Shown: positions 53,398-61,999 of the stretch, one piece after another | Numbering within the stretch: position 1 is the first letter of the stretch | Layout of the letters: every line of letters begins with the position of its first letter | Source of the DNA: Marisediminicola antarctica | Lineage (GTDB): Bacteria > Actinomycetota > Actinomycetes > Actinomycetales > Microbacteriaceae | Length of the DNA stretch: 64,000 nt | Assembly: GCF_009930795.1 (NCBI RefSeq) | Contig: NZ_CP017146.1 | Span: 806,001 to 870,000 of the forward strand | Direction: 5' to 3' | Notes under the pieces: model-generated | Seen by the model: the letters and a program-made list of their open reading frames with translations, nothing else | Databases searched by the model: none | What the model was told of the DNA's origin: nothing | Translations under genes and position numbers: made by a program

Positions 53398-56300
53398 GCT
53401 GCTGCGCCGAAGTGGCGGTGAGCTCGACGAGGTCGATCGGGAACGCGGATGACGCCTTGCGATCGCGGATGTGGATGACGGTCGCTCCGCCGATGAACGG
53501 GCTCAGGGTCTGGATGAGCTTCATCGGCGTCGCGAGCACCATTTGGAATCCGAACTGCTCGAAAATGCGCATCGACTTCTCGGTGAAGTCGGCATCGGCC
53601 TTGTCGAACGCCTCGTCGATGACCACGGTGCCGTAGTCGGGACGCTCGGCATTGCGCCCACCGAGCTGATAGCGGAGAGCCGCAGCGAGGGCGAAGGTGA
53701 CGAGCTTGACCCGCTGCCCGCCGCTCCGCCCGGCCCCGGAGGTGTGGATCTCGACAGTCTCACCGCCCTCGCCGATCTCGCGCGCCTCGAACTCGACGTG
53801 TCGGCGCACATCGAGCACCTGTTCCCGCCAGTGCCTGTGCTCCGGCTCGGGGCTGCCGAACCGGGTGACGAGACGCCGCAGAATCTCGAACCGCTCAGTC
53901 GCGCGCGCCGGGTCGTTGACGAGCGACTCGTCGGTCGCCGCCGCGACATCCTTCTTGAAGTCGTTCACGAGGGCGAGCTGCCGCTCCTTCACGTCGATGC
54001 GCAGAATGGTGCCGTGCCCATATTCGCTCAACGCCAGCGACTCGTTGATCGGTGTGATCCGATCGCGAATCTGCCGACGCTCCTGGTCGATCTGCCGCCG
54101 CAGCTGCCCGAGCGACATCGTCGAGAGATGCTGCAGCATGGTCAGGAACTTCGTTTCGAACTGCGGCAGCCCGTCGTGCTCGATGCGTTCGAGAATGCGC
54201 AGATACTCCCCGGTCGCCTCAACATCCGTATCGACGTCGGCGGCTTCGGCGGTCCACTCCGCCTTGAACTCGGTGAACAGCTGCGTCAGCCTCTCCCGAA
54301 TCGAGCGGATGCTGCGCTCCACCGCCGTCGCCTCGCTCGAGATCTCCTTCTGCACCTCGGCGCGCAGGTCGCCGAGCCGCTCCAGAGTCAGGCTGCGCGA
54401 CCGCGCGGTGAACCGGGACTCGAGGCGGGCAAGAGCCGCGGCATCCGCGCCCTGCAGCTCGGCCCGGGTCGACTGCCGCTCCTCGAGGCCGCGCTCGAGC
54501 CTCGACAGCGCGGTGGATGCCGCGTGAACGCGCGCTCCAGCCTCGCGTAGCGCCTTCTCGACCGCGGCGGCGGCGGATCTCTGCTCCGCAATCTGCTCAT
54601 CGAGCTGTGCAAGGTCACGGTGGGTGGAGGCGAATTCGGCGATGAGCGTCTCGAGGCCGTGCAGGTGCCGGGCGGCGCTCGCGGTGTCGATGTCGTCCCA
54701 CGGGGTCTCGACGATGCGGCGGCACGCGGCGAGCCGAGCCTGGGCGGCCGTGCGCCGCCCGAGCACAGCATCCACCTGCTTCTCGGCCGCGCCGAGCTCC
54801 GCCTGCAGCCGCTCTGCGTCGGCGGCGAACAGCTGCTGCTTGGCCGCGTTGTCGAAACCGAGCACCCACTGCCGCTGGTCGTCGATGCGCGAGCGGTCGT
54901 TCTTCTCGTGGCGGGAGCTGCCGTGGCGCACTTGGCCGTTGCGGGTGATCGCCTTCTCTGCCCGCTGGAATGCGGCGAGGCTCTCGGCGCAGGCGTAGTC
55001 GAACCGCCCGCTCAACTCGGCGTGCAACCACTCGGCGGTGGGCGAGTCGGCGACCTCGATGCGGTGCACCACCGAGTCCGGCCCGATCGCCCGCGGCTTG
55101 TTGGTCAGCTCGCGCGGCACCCGGTAGTAGAGCAGCTTGCGGCCGAGGTGGGTGCTGTCGATGTAGGCGGATGCCGCGGCATACACCGACTCCGGAATCA
55201 GCACCGACCGGGCGAATCCGCCGAGCAGCCGCTCGATCGCGCCGCGCCACTCGGCATGTTCCTCGGGAACATCGAGCAGCTCGGCGACGAACGGCAATCG
55301 CTTCGGGTCGACGCGGGCGGCTGTGGCGAGCTCGTCGCGCAGCCGCAGGTCGGCGCTGTCGATGTTGGAGCGGCTCGTCGCGAGCGTCGCCATCTCCGCT
55401 CGCACCGCGGCGAGCTTCCGCTTCGCGTCATCGGCTCCGGCAAAGGCGTCGTACTGTTCCCGGTCCACCTCGGCGCCGCCGGCCGCGAGCGTGTCGATCT
55501 CGGTCTGCGCCTGATTCACGAGTTCGGCGTGGTCGCCCTGAGTCGACGGTATCGCGGCGCCGAGCACGCTCAGGTGAGAGCGAAGCGCACCCTGGCGACG
55601 GGTGCGCGACGACAGCTCGCCGGTGGCCTGATCGCGCTCCGAACGGATGCCGTCGAGCCGGCCGCCGCCAGCGGTGAGGTGCTGCTCGCGCAGTACATCG
55701 ATGCGGCCGGTGATGAGTGAGAGGTCGGCTTCGAGGGCCGACCCCTCGGCCGCGGCATCCGTGCGGTCCCGCTGCGTGCGGGCGATCTCGTCGTGGTGGA
55801 GGACGATGGCACGCTCGGTCACGTACCACTCGGTGGCCGCGGTCTCGTCCTCGAGGCCGGCTGCGCGTGTGGAAAGGGTGCCGAGCTCGGCGTCGAGCCC
55901 GCGCACCGGCTCGAGGTGGGCGACCTGCTTGCGGGCGGTCTGCACCGCCTCGTGCGCCGCGGAGAGCTCGTCGAACTGCTCGACCATGCGGCTGGCGATG
56001 GCGAATGTCTCCGGTTCGTCGAGCATGAAGTCGCGCAGCAGTGAGTCGAGGCTCGTGAGTCCCTTGGTCGCCTGGGTCTTGTGCAGCAGGCGCAGGGCGC
56101 GCTCGCCGCCGATGCCGAGCCGCCGGGCGAACTTCTCCTGGAACGCGGGATACTGGTCGCCCGCGTACCAGGGCGACAGCAGCGCCTTCACGGTGCGCAG
56201 ACTGAGTCCGTCGGCGAGCACCGGCTCGAGGTCGTGCAGGTCGAACCTGCGATCGGCGATGAGGTTGACGCTTTTCACCCCGCCAGGGTCGGTGACTCCG

Positions 56301-56740
56301 CGGGCCGCCCAGAACACGCGCACCAGAGTGGTCTCGATGCCCTTGCCGTCGGAGTATTCGAGTGCGACGGCCGACCAGGTGGTGCCCGGGCGCAGCTGCT
56401 GGGTGGCGACCTCTCCGGTGATCTCGTCGGCGTTGATCGACCACGATCCGCGCAGATAGCTGAGCACGGTGCGGTCGCGCACCCGCTGCCCGGCGTCGCC
56501 CGCCGCGGCGTTGAGGTTCAGGTCTTTCGGGCGCACGAGCACGACCGAGATCGCGTCGAGAATGGTGGACTTGCCCGACCCGGATGCCCCGGTGATCAGG
56601 AAGCCCTTCTCTGCCACGTCGATTCGATGGTGGTTGGCGAAGGTGCCCCAGTTGACGAGCTGGATTCCGGTGAGTCGGTGCTGCCCGCGGCTGCTCCGCA
56701 GCGCGCCGTCGAGGTCGTCGAAGAGGGTGTCGTCGCTCAT
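53375..56740 (-). CDS. jetC: Wadjet component JetC (SMC-like ATPase)
   Basis: A 1121-residue MukB/MksB-type protein. Walker A is GASGSGKST (residues 51-59), long coiled-coil regions occupy about residues 260-470 and 630-950 with a hinge-like part between, and the C-terminal head holds the signature GAGRSGGQRVK and Walker B GTVVIDEAFDKAD. It is the DNA-loop-extruding motor of the complex. Overlaps jetB by 4 nt and jetD by 23 nt. Confidence 0.92.
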   Translation of the reverse strand: MSDDTLFDDLDGALRSSRGQHRLTGIQLVNWGTFANHHRIDVAEKGFLITGASGSGKSTILDAISVVLVRPKDLNLNAAAGDAGQRVRDRTVLSYLRGSWSINADEITGEVATQQLRPGTTWSAVALEYSDGKGIETTLVRVFWAARGVTDPGGVKSVNLIADRRFDLHDLEPVLADGLSLRTVKALLSPWYAGDQYPAFQEKFARRLGIGGERALRLLHKTQATKGLTSLDSLLRDFMLDEPETFAIASRMVEQFDELSAAHEAVQTARKQVAHLEPVRGLDAELGTLSTRAAGLEDETAATEWYVTERAIVLHHDEIARTQRDRTDAAAEGSALEADLSLITGRIDVLREQHLTAGGGRLDGIRSERDQATGELSSRTRRQGALRSHLSVLGAAIPSTQGDHAELVNQAQTEIDTLAAGGAEVDREQYDAFAGADDAKRKLAAVRAEMATLATSRSNIDSADLRLRDELATAARVDPKRLPFVAELLDVPEEHAEWRGAIERLLGGFARSVLIPESVYAAASAYIDSTHLGRKLLYYRVPRELTNKPRAIGPDSVVHRIEVADSPTAEWLHAELSGRFDYACAESLAAFQRAEKAITRNGQVRHGSSRHEKNDRSRIDDQRQWVLGFDNAAKQQLFAADAERLQAELGAAEKQVDAVLGRRTAAQARLAACRRIVETPWDDIDTASAARHLHGLETLIAEFASTHRDLAQLDEQIAEQRSAAAAVEKALREAGARVHAASTALSRLERGLEERQSTRAELQGADAAALARLESRFTARSRSLTLERLGDLRAEVQKEISSEATAVERSIRSIRERLTQLFTEFKAEWTAEAADVDTDVEATGEYLRILERIEHDGLPQFETKFLTMLQHLSTMSLGQLRRQIDQERRQIRDRITPINESLALSEYGHGTILRIDVKERQLALVNDFKKDVAAATDESLVNDPARATERFEILRRLVTRFGSPEPEHRHWREQVLDVRRHVEFEAREIGEGGETVEIHTSGAGRSGGQRVKLVTFALAAALRYQLGGRNAERPDYGTVVIDEAFDKADADFTEKSMRIFEQFGFQMVLATPMKLIQTLSPFIGGATVIHIRDRKASSAFPIDLVELTATSAQQRADALDR

Positions 56741-57528
56741 GCGGTCTCCTCCGCGGATGCCGTGTCGGTGTCGTCGTTTCGCGTCTCGGTGGACTGGTGC
56801 TCGGCGGACTGGTGCTCGTCGGGCGCCTCATCGGGCAGGTCGAGCCGCGCATCCGTCGCATCCGCTCCCCGCAGCGCCTCATAGGCATCGGTCAGCGCGG
56901 CGATCTGCTCGGCGGGGAACAGGATTCGCAGCACCGGGGAGATCTCATAGCGGCCCTCGGTGGAGGTGTTCGCGAGCACGCCAGCGTCGATCATCTTGCG
57001 CACTGCGCCGTTCATGCGTTTGAGGTGGGCCGACTCGTCGGTCGTTCCCTCGCGGCGGTAGGGGGTGAGCTGCGCGACGATGTCGTCGTATCCGACGATG
57101 GCGCGCTGGCCCGTGCCAGCAACGGCGGAGAGCTGCCCGCGCAAAAAGAGGACGAGGGCGCTGTCGATCATGGTGAGCGGCACCTGGCGCAGAACGCTCG
57201 GGATCACGGCATCCGATTCGCTGGCCTGCTGGGTGAAGGCGATGCGCTCGACCTCATCGATTACGAGCAGCAGGAAGATCTCGCTCAGGTAGCGCCTCAC
57301 CGAGACCTCTGAGCGGCGCAGCGCCGCCCAGCGCGCTGGCTCCCGGCTGCCGTCGAGAAAAGGTCCGCGCAGCAGCTTCACGAGCGCGAGCCGGGTGTCG
57401 AGGTCGAGGGTTCCGGTGTCGCCGACGAAGAGGGTGGCGGATGCCGCGGACTCGTCGTCGCCCGGGGCCTCGGCGCTCTGCGCGTCGGCGCTCTGAGGCT
57501 TCTGCTGCGCGGTGCGGGCCGGTGTCAT
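56737..57528 (-). CDS. jetB: Wadjet component JetB (DUF4194, MksE-like)
   Basis: A 263-residue protein. The central part (LVKLLRGPFLDGS, then SEVSVRRYLSEIFLLLVIDE and MNGAVRKMIDAGVL) matches the DUF4194 winged-helix KITE subunit. The ends are acidic and low in complexity (Ala/Glu/Asp rich). It bridges JetA and JetC. 4-nt overlaps on both sides. Confidence 0.88.
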   Translation of the reverse strand: MTPARTAQQKPQSADAQSAEAPGDDESAASATLFVGDTGTLDLDTRLALVKLLRGPFLDGSREPARWAALRRSEVSVRRYLSEIFLLLVIDEVERIAFTQQASESDAVIPSVLRQVPLTMIDSALVLFLRGQLSAVAGTGQRAIVGYDDIVAQLTPYRREGTTDESAHLKRMNGAVRKMIDAGVLANTSTEGRYEISPVLRILFPAEQIAALTDAYEALRGADATDARLDLPDEAPDEHQSAEHQSTETRNDDTDTASAEETA

Positions 57529-59042
57529 GGATGCTCCTCGCTCGATTGGGTGAAGAGAATGGTGGGCACGCGGGCGGCGAGCCCCGAATCACCCCAGGCC
57601 ACAAGATCGCGCTCGTTCTCGACGAGCACGGCGCGGCCGTTGACGGTGCGCTCGAGCCCGATCGACAGCAGCCCGATGAGACTACCGAGTCCCTGAGTCG
57701 CCGGATACCGGTCGAGCACATCACTGATGCTCGCGACCGGCAGATCTTCGAGTGTCGCGTCGACATTGCGGCGAAGCTCGTACAGGTTGATGTCGCTTTC
57801 GTTGATGAGTTCGCGCACCCGATCGAGGTCGAGCTCGACCGGGGGGTTGTCGACGAGACCGGGCGGGCGCTCGGTGTCGGGTGCGGTCATCGTGAACTGG
57901 CTGACCGACCCCAGCTGCGCCTTGCTGAGGCTGAGCGTGAATCCGGTCGGACGGATGAGGCTGCCGTCGCCGCTCAACTCGCCGAACGCGCGTTGTGCCT
58001 GCTTGAGCAGCCGGCTGACGCGGCGCTCCTCCACGTATTCGCGCTGCTGCACGAACGTGCGCAGGCTCCGGGCGAGGGAGGCGTAGACCTCGTGCACCTC
58101 TCCGCCGCGGGAGGTGAGGCGTTCGACGAGGGTGCGCAGGGCGATGCGTTCGGCCGGCTTGAGCGAACCGAGGGCGTCGCGGGTGAGCACGTCGTCGATC
58201 GAGCGGTCGAGCCCGGCGCTGCGTTCAGGATTGATGAGCAGGGCATAGAACGCGCCGAAGCTGCGGCCGGCCTCGTTGTCCTGCAGCACGTCGACTCCGC
58301 GGAACAGCGCATCGAGCACCTCGCCGCGCGCTCCGTCGCTCTCGATGATGTCCCGCCGGAACTGCACGTTGAGCGACTCGACATCGCGTCGCACCCGAGC
58401 GAAGTCGGCCGGGAGCTGCTCGGCGAGCAGCAGGATGTCCCGGATGCGTTCGAGCGCGGCATCCGGGGCGACGACGTCGATGCGCCCCTCGCGGATGTTC
58501 GAGATGCGGTGGTCGAGCCGCTCCCGTTCGCGCGTGAGGGACTCGAGCCGGGAGGCGACGTCGGTGTCGGTATCGATCGCGAGCTGCTCGAGTTGGCCCA
58601 TGACCGTGGTCAAGCGGCTCTCGGTGACCGAGCGCGGCGGGGTGACGATCTCGGTCGCGATGCGCAGAGCAGCGAGGGCATCGGCGGAGAGTTCGTAGGT
58701 CTCTGCGGCGCTCGATCCGGCGCCCGATCCGGCGCCCGAGGTGCCGGCCGATCCGGTGCGGCGCTCGAGATAGCCCGCGTCGAGCCAGTCCGCGACGTAC
58801 CGCTGGGGCGACTGCGGCAGCTCGTGCCCGGCGACTCGCAGCGCCTCGAGATCGTCGCCGATCCGCTCGAACAGCACGGTCGCCGGCACGCGCGCCTCGC
58901 CCGACTCGACGAAGTTGGCGTGCAGCACCGCGAGCACGATGGGCGCCTGGTTCGCGCGCAGCAGAGACCACGCGGAGTCTCTGCGAACCCGGTCGAACCG
59001 GGCCGCGCTCTGCACCAGGGCGGCGTCACTGCGGGTCACCAT
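57525..59042 (-). CDS. jetA: Wadjet component JetA (DUF3375, MksF-like kleisin)
   Basis: A 505-residue protein. The DUF3375 pattern runs throughout: ASWSLLRANQAPIVLAVLH-type start (here SAWSLLRANQAPIVLAVL), then VNLDTDVASRLESL-like helical parts and a C-terminal winged helix (YPATQGLGSLIGLLSIGLE). A Gly/Ser/Ala linker near residues 110-120 is variable. It is the first gene of the jetABCD operon; the promoter must lie in 59043-59233. Confidence 0.9.
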   Translation of the reverse strand: MVTRSDAALVQSAARFDRVRRDSAWSLLRANQAPIVLAVLHANFVESGEARVPATVLFERIGDDLEALRVAGHELPQSPQRYVADWLDAGYLERRTGSAGTSGAGSGAGSSAAETYELSADALAALRIATEIVTPPRSVTESRLTTVMGQLEQLAIDTDTDVASRLESLTRERERLDHRISNIREGRIDVVAPDAALERIRDILLLAEQLPADFARVRRDVESLNVQFRRDIIESDGARGEVLDALFRGVDVLQDNEAGRSFGAFYALLINPERSAGLDRSIDDVLTRDALGSLKPAERIALRTLVERLTSRGGEVHEVYASLARSLRTFVQQREYVEERRVSRLLKQAQRAFGELSGDGSLIRPTGFTLSLSKAQLGSVSQFTMTAPDTERPPGLVDNPPVELDLDRVRELINESDINLYELRRNVDATLEDLPVASISDVLDRYPATQGLGSLIGLLSIGLERTVNGRAVLVENERDLVAWGDSGLAARVPTILFTQSSEEHP

Positions 59043-59233
59043 TCGAGGGTAGCGAACTCGTGCGACATCGTCGGGCCGGGAGGCGGGCCCGGGGCTTGGG
59101 CCGCTCTGTCGCGGTAGTTATCGAGGTCTCAATCGCACCGCGTCGTTGCGCATCGCGCGGATGCCGCTCACTCGCGCGGGTGCTGTTCACTCGCGCGTGC
59201 GATGCGGACAATGCGGCCGGCCGCTCGAGCACT

Positions 59234-59297
59234 CGCGCGCATGCTGTTCGCTCGTGCAGGTGTAATCGCATGCGCGCGAGCGAACAACAACCGCGCG
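59234..59297 (-). repeat. Dispersed palindromic repeat, copy E, with adjacent half copy
   Basis: The 40-nt core at 59246-59285 begins GTTCGCTCGTG and ends CGCGCGAGCGAAC; its minus strand has centre GCATGCGATTAC. A half copy starting GTTCACTCGCGCG lies at 59185-59220. Both are in the 393-nt gap between jetA and a divergent gene. A C-rich tract (59365-59405) follows. Confidence 0.7.
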
Positions 59298-59410
59298 GGC
59301 GCTGGATGCAGTGCAGTCGGCGCATCCACCCCGGCGCCGGCGCAGCGTCGTTCGTCGTGGCATCCCCCCCCGCTACCCCCCCCGCCACCGCCCCGCTACC
59401 CCCTCCGCAT

Positions 59411-59431
59411 TTACTTAAGCTGCTAACATAA
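59411..59431. promoter_or_regulatory. MarR-type operator candidate
   Basis: TTACTTAAGC-T-GCTAACATAA is an AT-rich imperfect palindrome (7 of 10 positions pair) ending 4 nt before the ATG of the first gene in a cluster that encodes a MarR regulator. Confidence 0.5.
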
Positions 59432-59435
59432 ATCC

Positions 59436-60077
59436 ATGACCAACACGACCATTGCCCTCTTCGGCGCGACCGGCCGCACCGGCCGACTGGTGCTCGCCGA
59501 GGCGCTGGCCGAAGGGCACACGGTGCGGGCCCTGGCCAGGCGTCCCGAGGCGATCACCGAGGCATCCGACCGCCTGACGATCGTGACGGGCGACGTCCTC
59601 GACACGGCGGCAGTCGAGCAGACTGTGCGCGGGACGGATGCGGTACTCAGCGTCTTCGGTCACGTGAAGGGCTCCCCGCCCACGGTGCAGACCGACGGCA
59701 CCAGGAACATCGTCGAGGCGATGAAACGGGAGCAGATCACGCGCATCGTCTCGCTGTCGGGAGGGGGGCTGCCTGCCGAGGAGCACGATCGTCCCGGGGT
59801 GGCCGATCGCGTCATCCGCTTACTGCTGAAGGCTCTCTCGCCGCAGGTGCTCGACGACGCGAAGGGGCATCTCGAGGTGCTGCAGGACAGCGGTCTCGAC
59901 TGGACCGTAGTTCGGGGGCCGCGCCTGACCGACGCCCCGGCGACCGGCTCGTACCGCGTGGGGTGGGTCGGCGTGAACGCCAGCACGCAGATCTCGCGTG
60001 GGGACCTGGCGCGGTTCATCCTGACCCAGGTGGATGACCGACAGTTCGTGCGCGAACTGCCGTTCGTCAGTCGATGA
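59436..60077 (+). CDS. NAD(P)H-binding SDR-like protein (NmrA/YwnB type)
   Basis: A 213-residue atypical SDR: ALFGATGRTGRLVLAEALAE (cofactor motif), VTGDVLD, SVFGHVKGSPPTV and SLSGGGLP, without the canonical YxxxK pair. Related proteins are flavin or NAD(P)H-dependent reductases or redox sensors. First gene of a three-gene cluster with a MarR regulator and a second NmrA-like protein; overlaps the MarR gene by 4 nt. Confidence 0.8.
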   Translation: MTNTTIALFGATGRTGRLVLAEALAEGHTVRALARRPEAITEASDRLTIVTGDVLDTAAVEQTVRGTDAVLSVFGHVKGSPPTVQTDGTRNIVEAMKREQITRIVSLSGGGLPAEEHDRPGVADRVIRLLLKALSPQVLDDAKGHLEVLQDSGLDWTVVRGPRLTDAPATGSYRVGWVGVNASTQISRGDLARFILTQVDDRQFVRELPFVSR

Positions 60078-60739
60078 CCGTGCGCGAGCAGCCGAGGACC
60101 GTGCGCCAGCGGTCGCTGACCGTCGACGAGCACTCGGTGACCGTTGACGAGCACCCGGTGACCGTCGACGGGCACACGGTGACCTTGGAGGGGCACCCGC
60201 TGACCGTCGACGGGCACACGGTGACCGTTGACGAGCACCCCGTGACCGTGGACGGGCAGCCAGTGCCCGCGCCCGAGCAGCAGTCGGTAACCGACCGCGA
60301 GGCCTCGCTGCACCGGGTGGTCGCGCGCATCGGCGTCGTCACCCGCGACTTCGCGGCGAGCGGGGCGTATCCGTTCAAGGCCTACAACCTGGGACGCGGG
60401 CCCATGAACCTCCTCTTCGCGCTGTCGCAGTCCGATGGCGCAAGCGTGTCCGAGTTGGCCGACAGGCTGAACGTCACCAGCAGCGCCGTGAGCCAGACCG
60501 TCGACATGCTGCGCGCCGTCGCTCTCGTGACGAGCGAGACCAACCCCGCCGACCGGCGCGGGCGGATCATCCGGCTCACCGACGCCGCGCGCGTCGAGGT
60601 CGACCAGTTCCAGCGGGCCTACTTCGACGGCATCGCCCCGCGGTTCGATGCGCTCAGCGTCGCCGAGATCGTCGAGCTCGACCGAATCCTCTCGCTCCTC
60701 CACGACCGGAGTCCCGACGACCGCAGCGGCACCCGATGA
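60074..60739 (+). CDS. MarR-family regulator with heptad-repeat N terminus
   Basis: A 221-residue protein. Residues about 75-215 are a MarR winged helix (SVSELADRLNVTSSAVSQTV, then ETNPADRRGRIIRLTDAA). Residues 1-63 are nine copies of a seven-residue repeat (LTVDEHS, VTVDEHP, VTVDGHT and variants), written by a 21-nt minisatellite. A later start, GTG 60263, would remove the repeat and give a normal MarR of about 158 residues, so the true start is uncertain. Probably controls the cluster it sits in. Confidence 0.8.
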   Translation: MTVREQPRTVRQRSLTVDEHSVTVDEHPVTVDGHTVTLEGHPLTVDGHTVTVDEHPVTVDGQPVPAPEQQSVTDREASLHRVVARIGVVTRDFAASGAYPFKAYNLGRGPMNLLFALSQSDGASVSELADRLNVTSSAVSQTVDMLRAVALVTSETNPADRRGRIIRLTDAARVEVDQFQRAYFDGIAPRFDALSVAEIVELDRILSLLHDRSPDDRSGTR

Positions 60740-61602
60740 GCGCGCCGGGCGGCGCGGTCCTCGTCACGGGCTCCACCGGAAACGTCGGCAGGGCGGTCGC
60801 CCGGCACCTCGCATTGGCCGGTGAGACGGTCGTCTCGGGCGTGCGCGACGAGTCCTCGGGCGGGGGCGCAGTGCGCGACACCGAGGCACGCGTGCTCGAC
60901 TTCGAGAATCCCGCCGGCTGGCCTGCCGCGCTCGCCGGCGTCGACCGGATGTTCCTCCTCCGGCCCCCGCAGATCTCCGACGTGCGGCGCGTCCTCTTCC
61001 CCCTGATCGACAGGGCGCTGGATGCTGGCGTGCGGCAGATCGTGTTCCTCTCGCTTCAGGGGGTGCAGTTCAACGCGGCCACCCCGCACCACGCCGTCGA
61101 GAAGTACCTGAGGGAGCGGTCGGCGCCATTCACGTTCCTGCGCCCGAACTTCTTCATGCAGAACCTGTCGACCACGTACCGCGACGACATCCGCGATCGG
61201 GGCGAGATCTTCGTGCCGGCCGCGCGCGCCCGCACCGCCTTCGTCGACACCGACGACCTCGGCGCGGTGGCGGCGGCGGTACTGACCAGGCCAGGGCATG
61301 TGGGTAAGGCCTACACGCTTTCGGGAGAGCAGTCCCTCGATTACTACGGAGTCGCCCGTCAGCTCACGGCCGCCCTCGGCTACGAGGTGCGCTACGCGGC
61401 GCCGTCGGTCGAGGAGTACGTGGCGCGCCTCACGGAGCAGGGCGCGGCCGCGGACTACATCGAGGTGCAGAAGATGATCTACCGCGTCGTGCGGATGAAC
61501 GTGTCGGCGTTCCCGAACCGCACCATCCGGCGCCTGACGGGGAGGCCCGCGACGACCTTCGCGCAGTTCGCGGAGCGCGAGAGGGCGGCGTGGGCGCGGT
61601 AG
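60736..61602 (+). CDS. NmrA-like NAD(P)-binding protein
   Basis: A 288-residue protein: VTGSTGNVGRAVARHLALAG, a DFENP segment, HHAVEKYLRERSAPFTFLRP and NFFMQNLSTTY, typical of the NmrA/QOR2 group. These bind NADPH and act as quinone reductases or sensors. Overlaps the MarR gene by 4 nt. Last gene of the cluster. Confidence 0.82.
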   Translation: MSAPGGAVLVTGSTGNVGRAVARHLALAGETVVSGVRDESSGGGAVRDTEARVLDFENPAGWPAALAGVDRMFLLRPPQISDVRRVLFPLIDRALDAGVRQIVFLSLQGVQFNAATPHHAVEKYLRERSAPFTFLRPNFFMQNLSTTYRDDIRDRGEIFVPAARARTAFVDTDDLGAVAAAVLTRPGHVGKAYTLSGEQSLDYYGVARQLTAALGYEVRYAAPSVEEYVARLTEQGAAADYIEVQKMIYRVVRMNVSAFPNRTIRRLTGRPATTFAQFAERERAAWAR

Positions 61603-61643
61603 GGAGCGCTGAGCGCTGAGCGCTGAGCGGTCGGGCAGGGCTC

Positions 61644-61707
61644 CGCGCGGGTGTTGTTCGCTCGCGCTATAGTAATCGCACGCGCGTGAATGAACAGCGA
61701 CCGCGCG
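61644..61707 (-). repeat. Dispersed palindromic repeat, copy F
   Basis: Arms CGCGCGGGTGTTGTTCGCTC and GAACAGCGACCGCGCG; the 40-nt core is 61656-61695, and on the minus strand the centre reads GTGCGATTAC. Its right arm is the first unit of the following minisatellite. Confidence 0.75.
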
Positions 61708-61950
61708 ACCGGACAGCGGGGCGAACAGCGGCCGCGCGACCGGACAGCGACCGGACAGCGGGGCGAACAGCGGCCGCGCGACCGGACAGCGGAGCGAACA
61801 GCGACCGCGCGACCGGACAGCGGAGCGAACAGCGACCGCGCGACCGGACAGCGGAGCGAACAGCGACCGCGCGACCGGACAGCGGAGCGAACAGCGACCG
61901 CGCGACCGGACAGCGGAGCGAACAGCGACCGCGCGACCGATCAGCGACCG
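61692..61950 (+). repeat. 31-nt minisatellite grown from a palindrome arm
   Basis: Unit starts (GAACAGCG) fall at 61692, 61723, 61765, 61796, 61827, 61858, 61889 and 61920: a 31-nt period with one 11-nt insertion. The unit is GAACAGCGACCGCGCGACCG plus GACAGCGGAGC, and its first 16 nt equal the right arm of palindrome copy F. Confidence 0.85.
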
Positions 61951-61999
61951 CTCGCTCCCGCCCGGTCGCCCCCGACCGCCCCGCCCCGCCCCGCCCCAC

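Noticed and set aside
61692-61950. CRISPR array
   Set aside because: Units are contiguous with no unique spacers, so this is a minisatellite.
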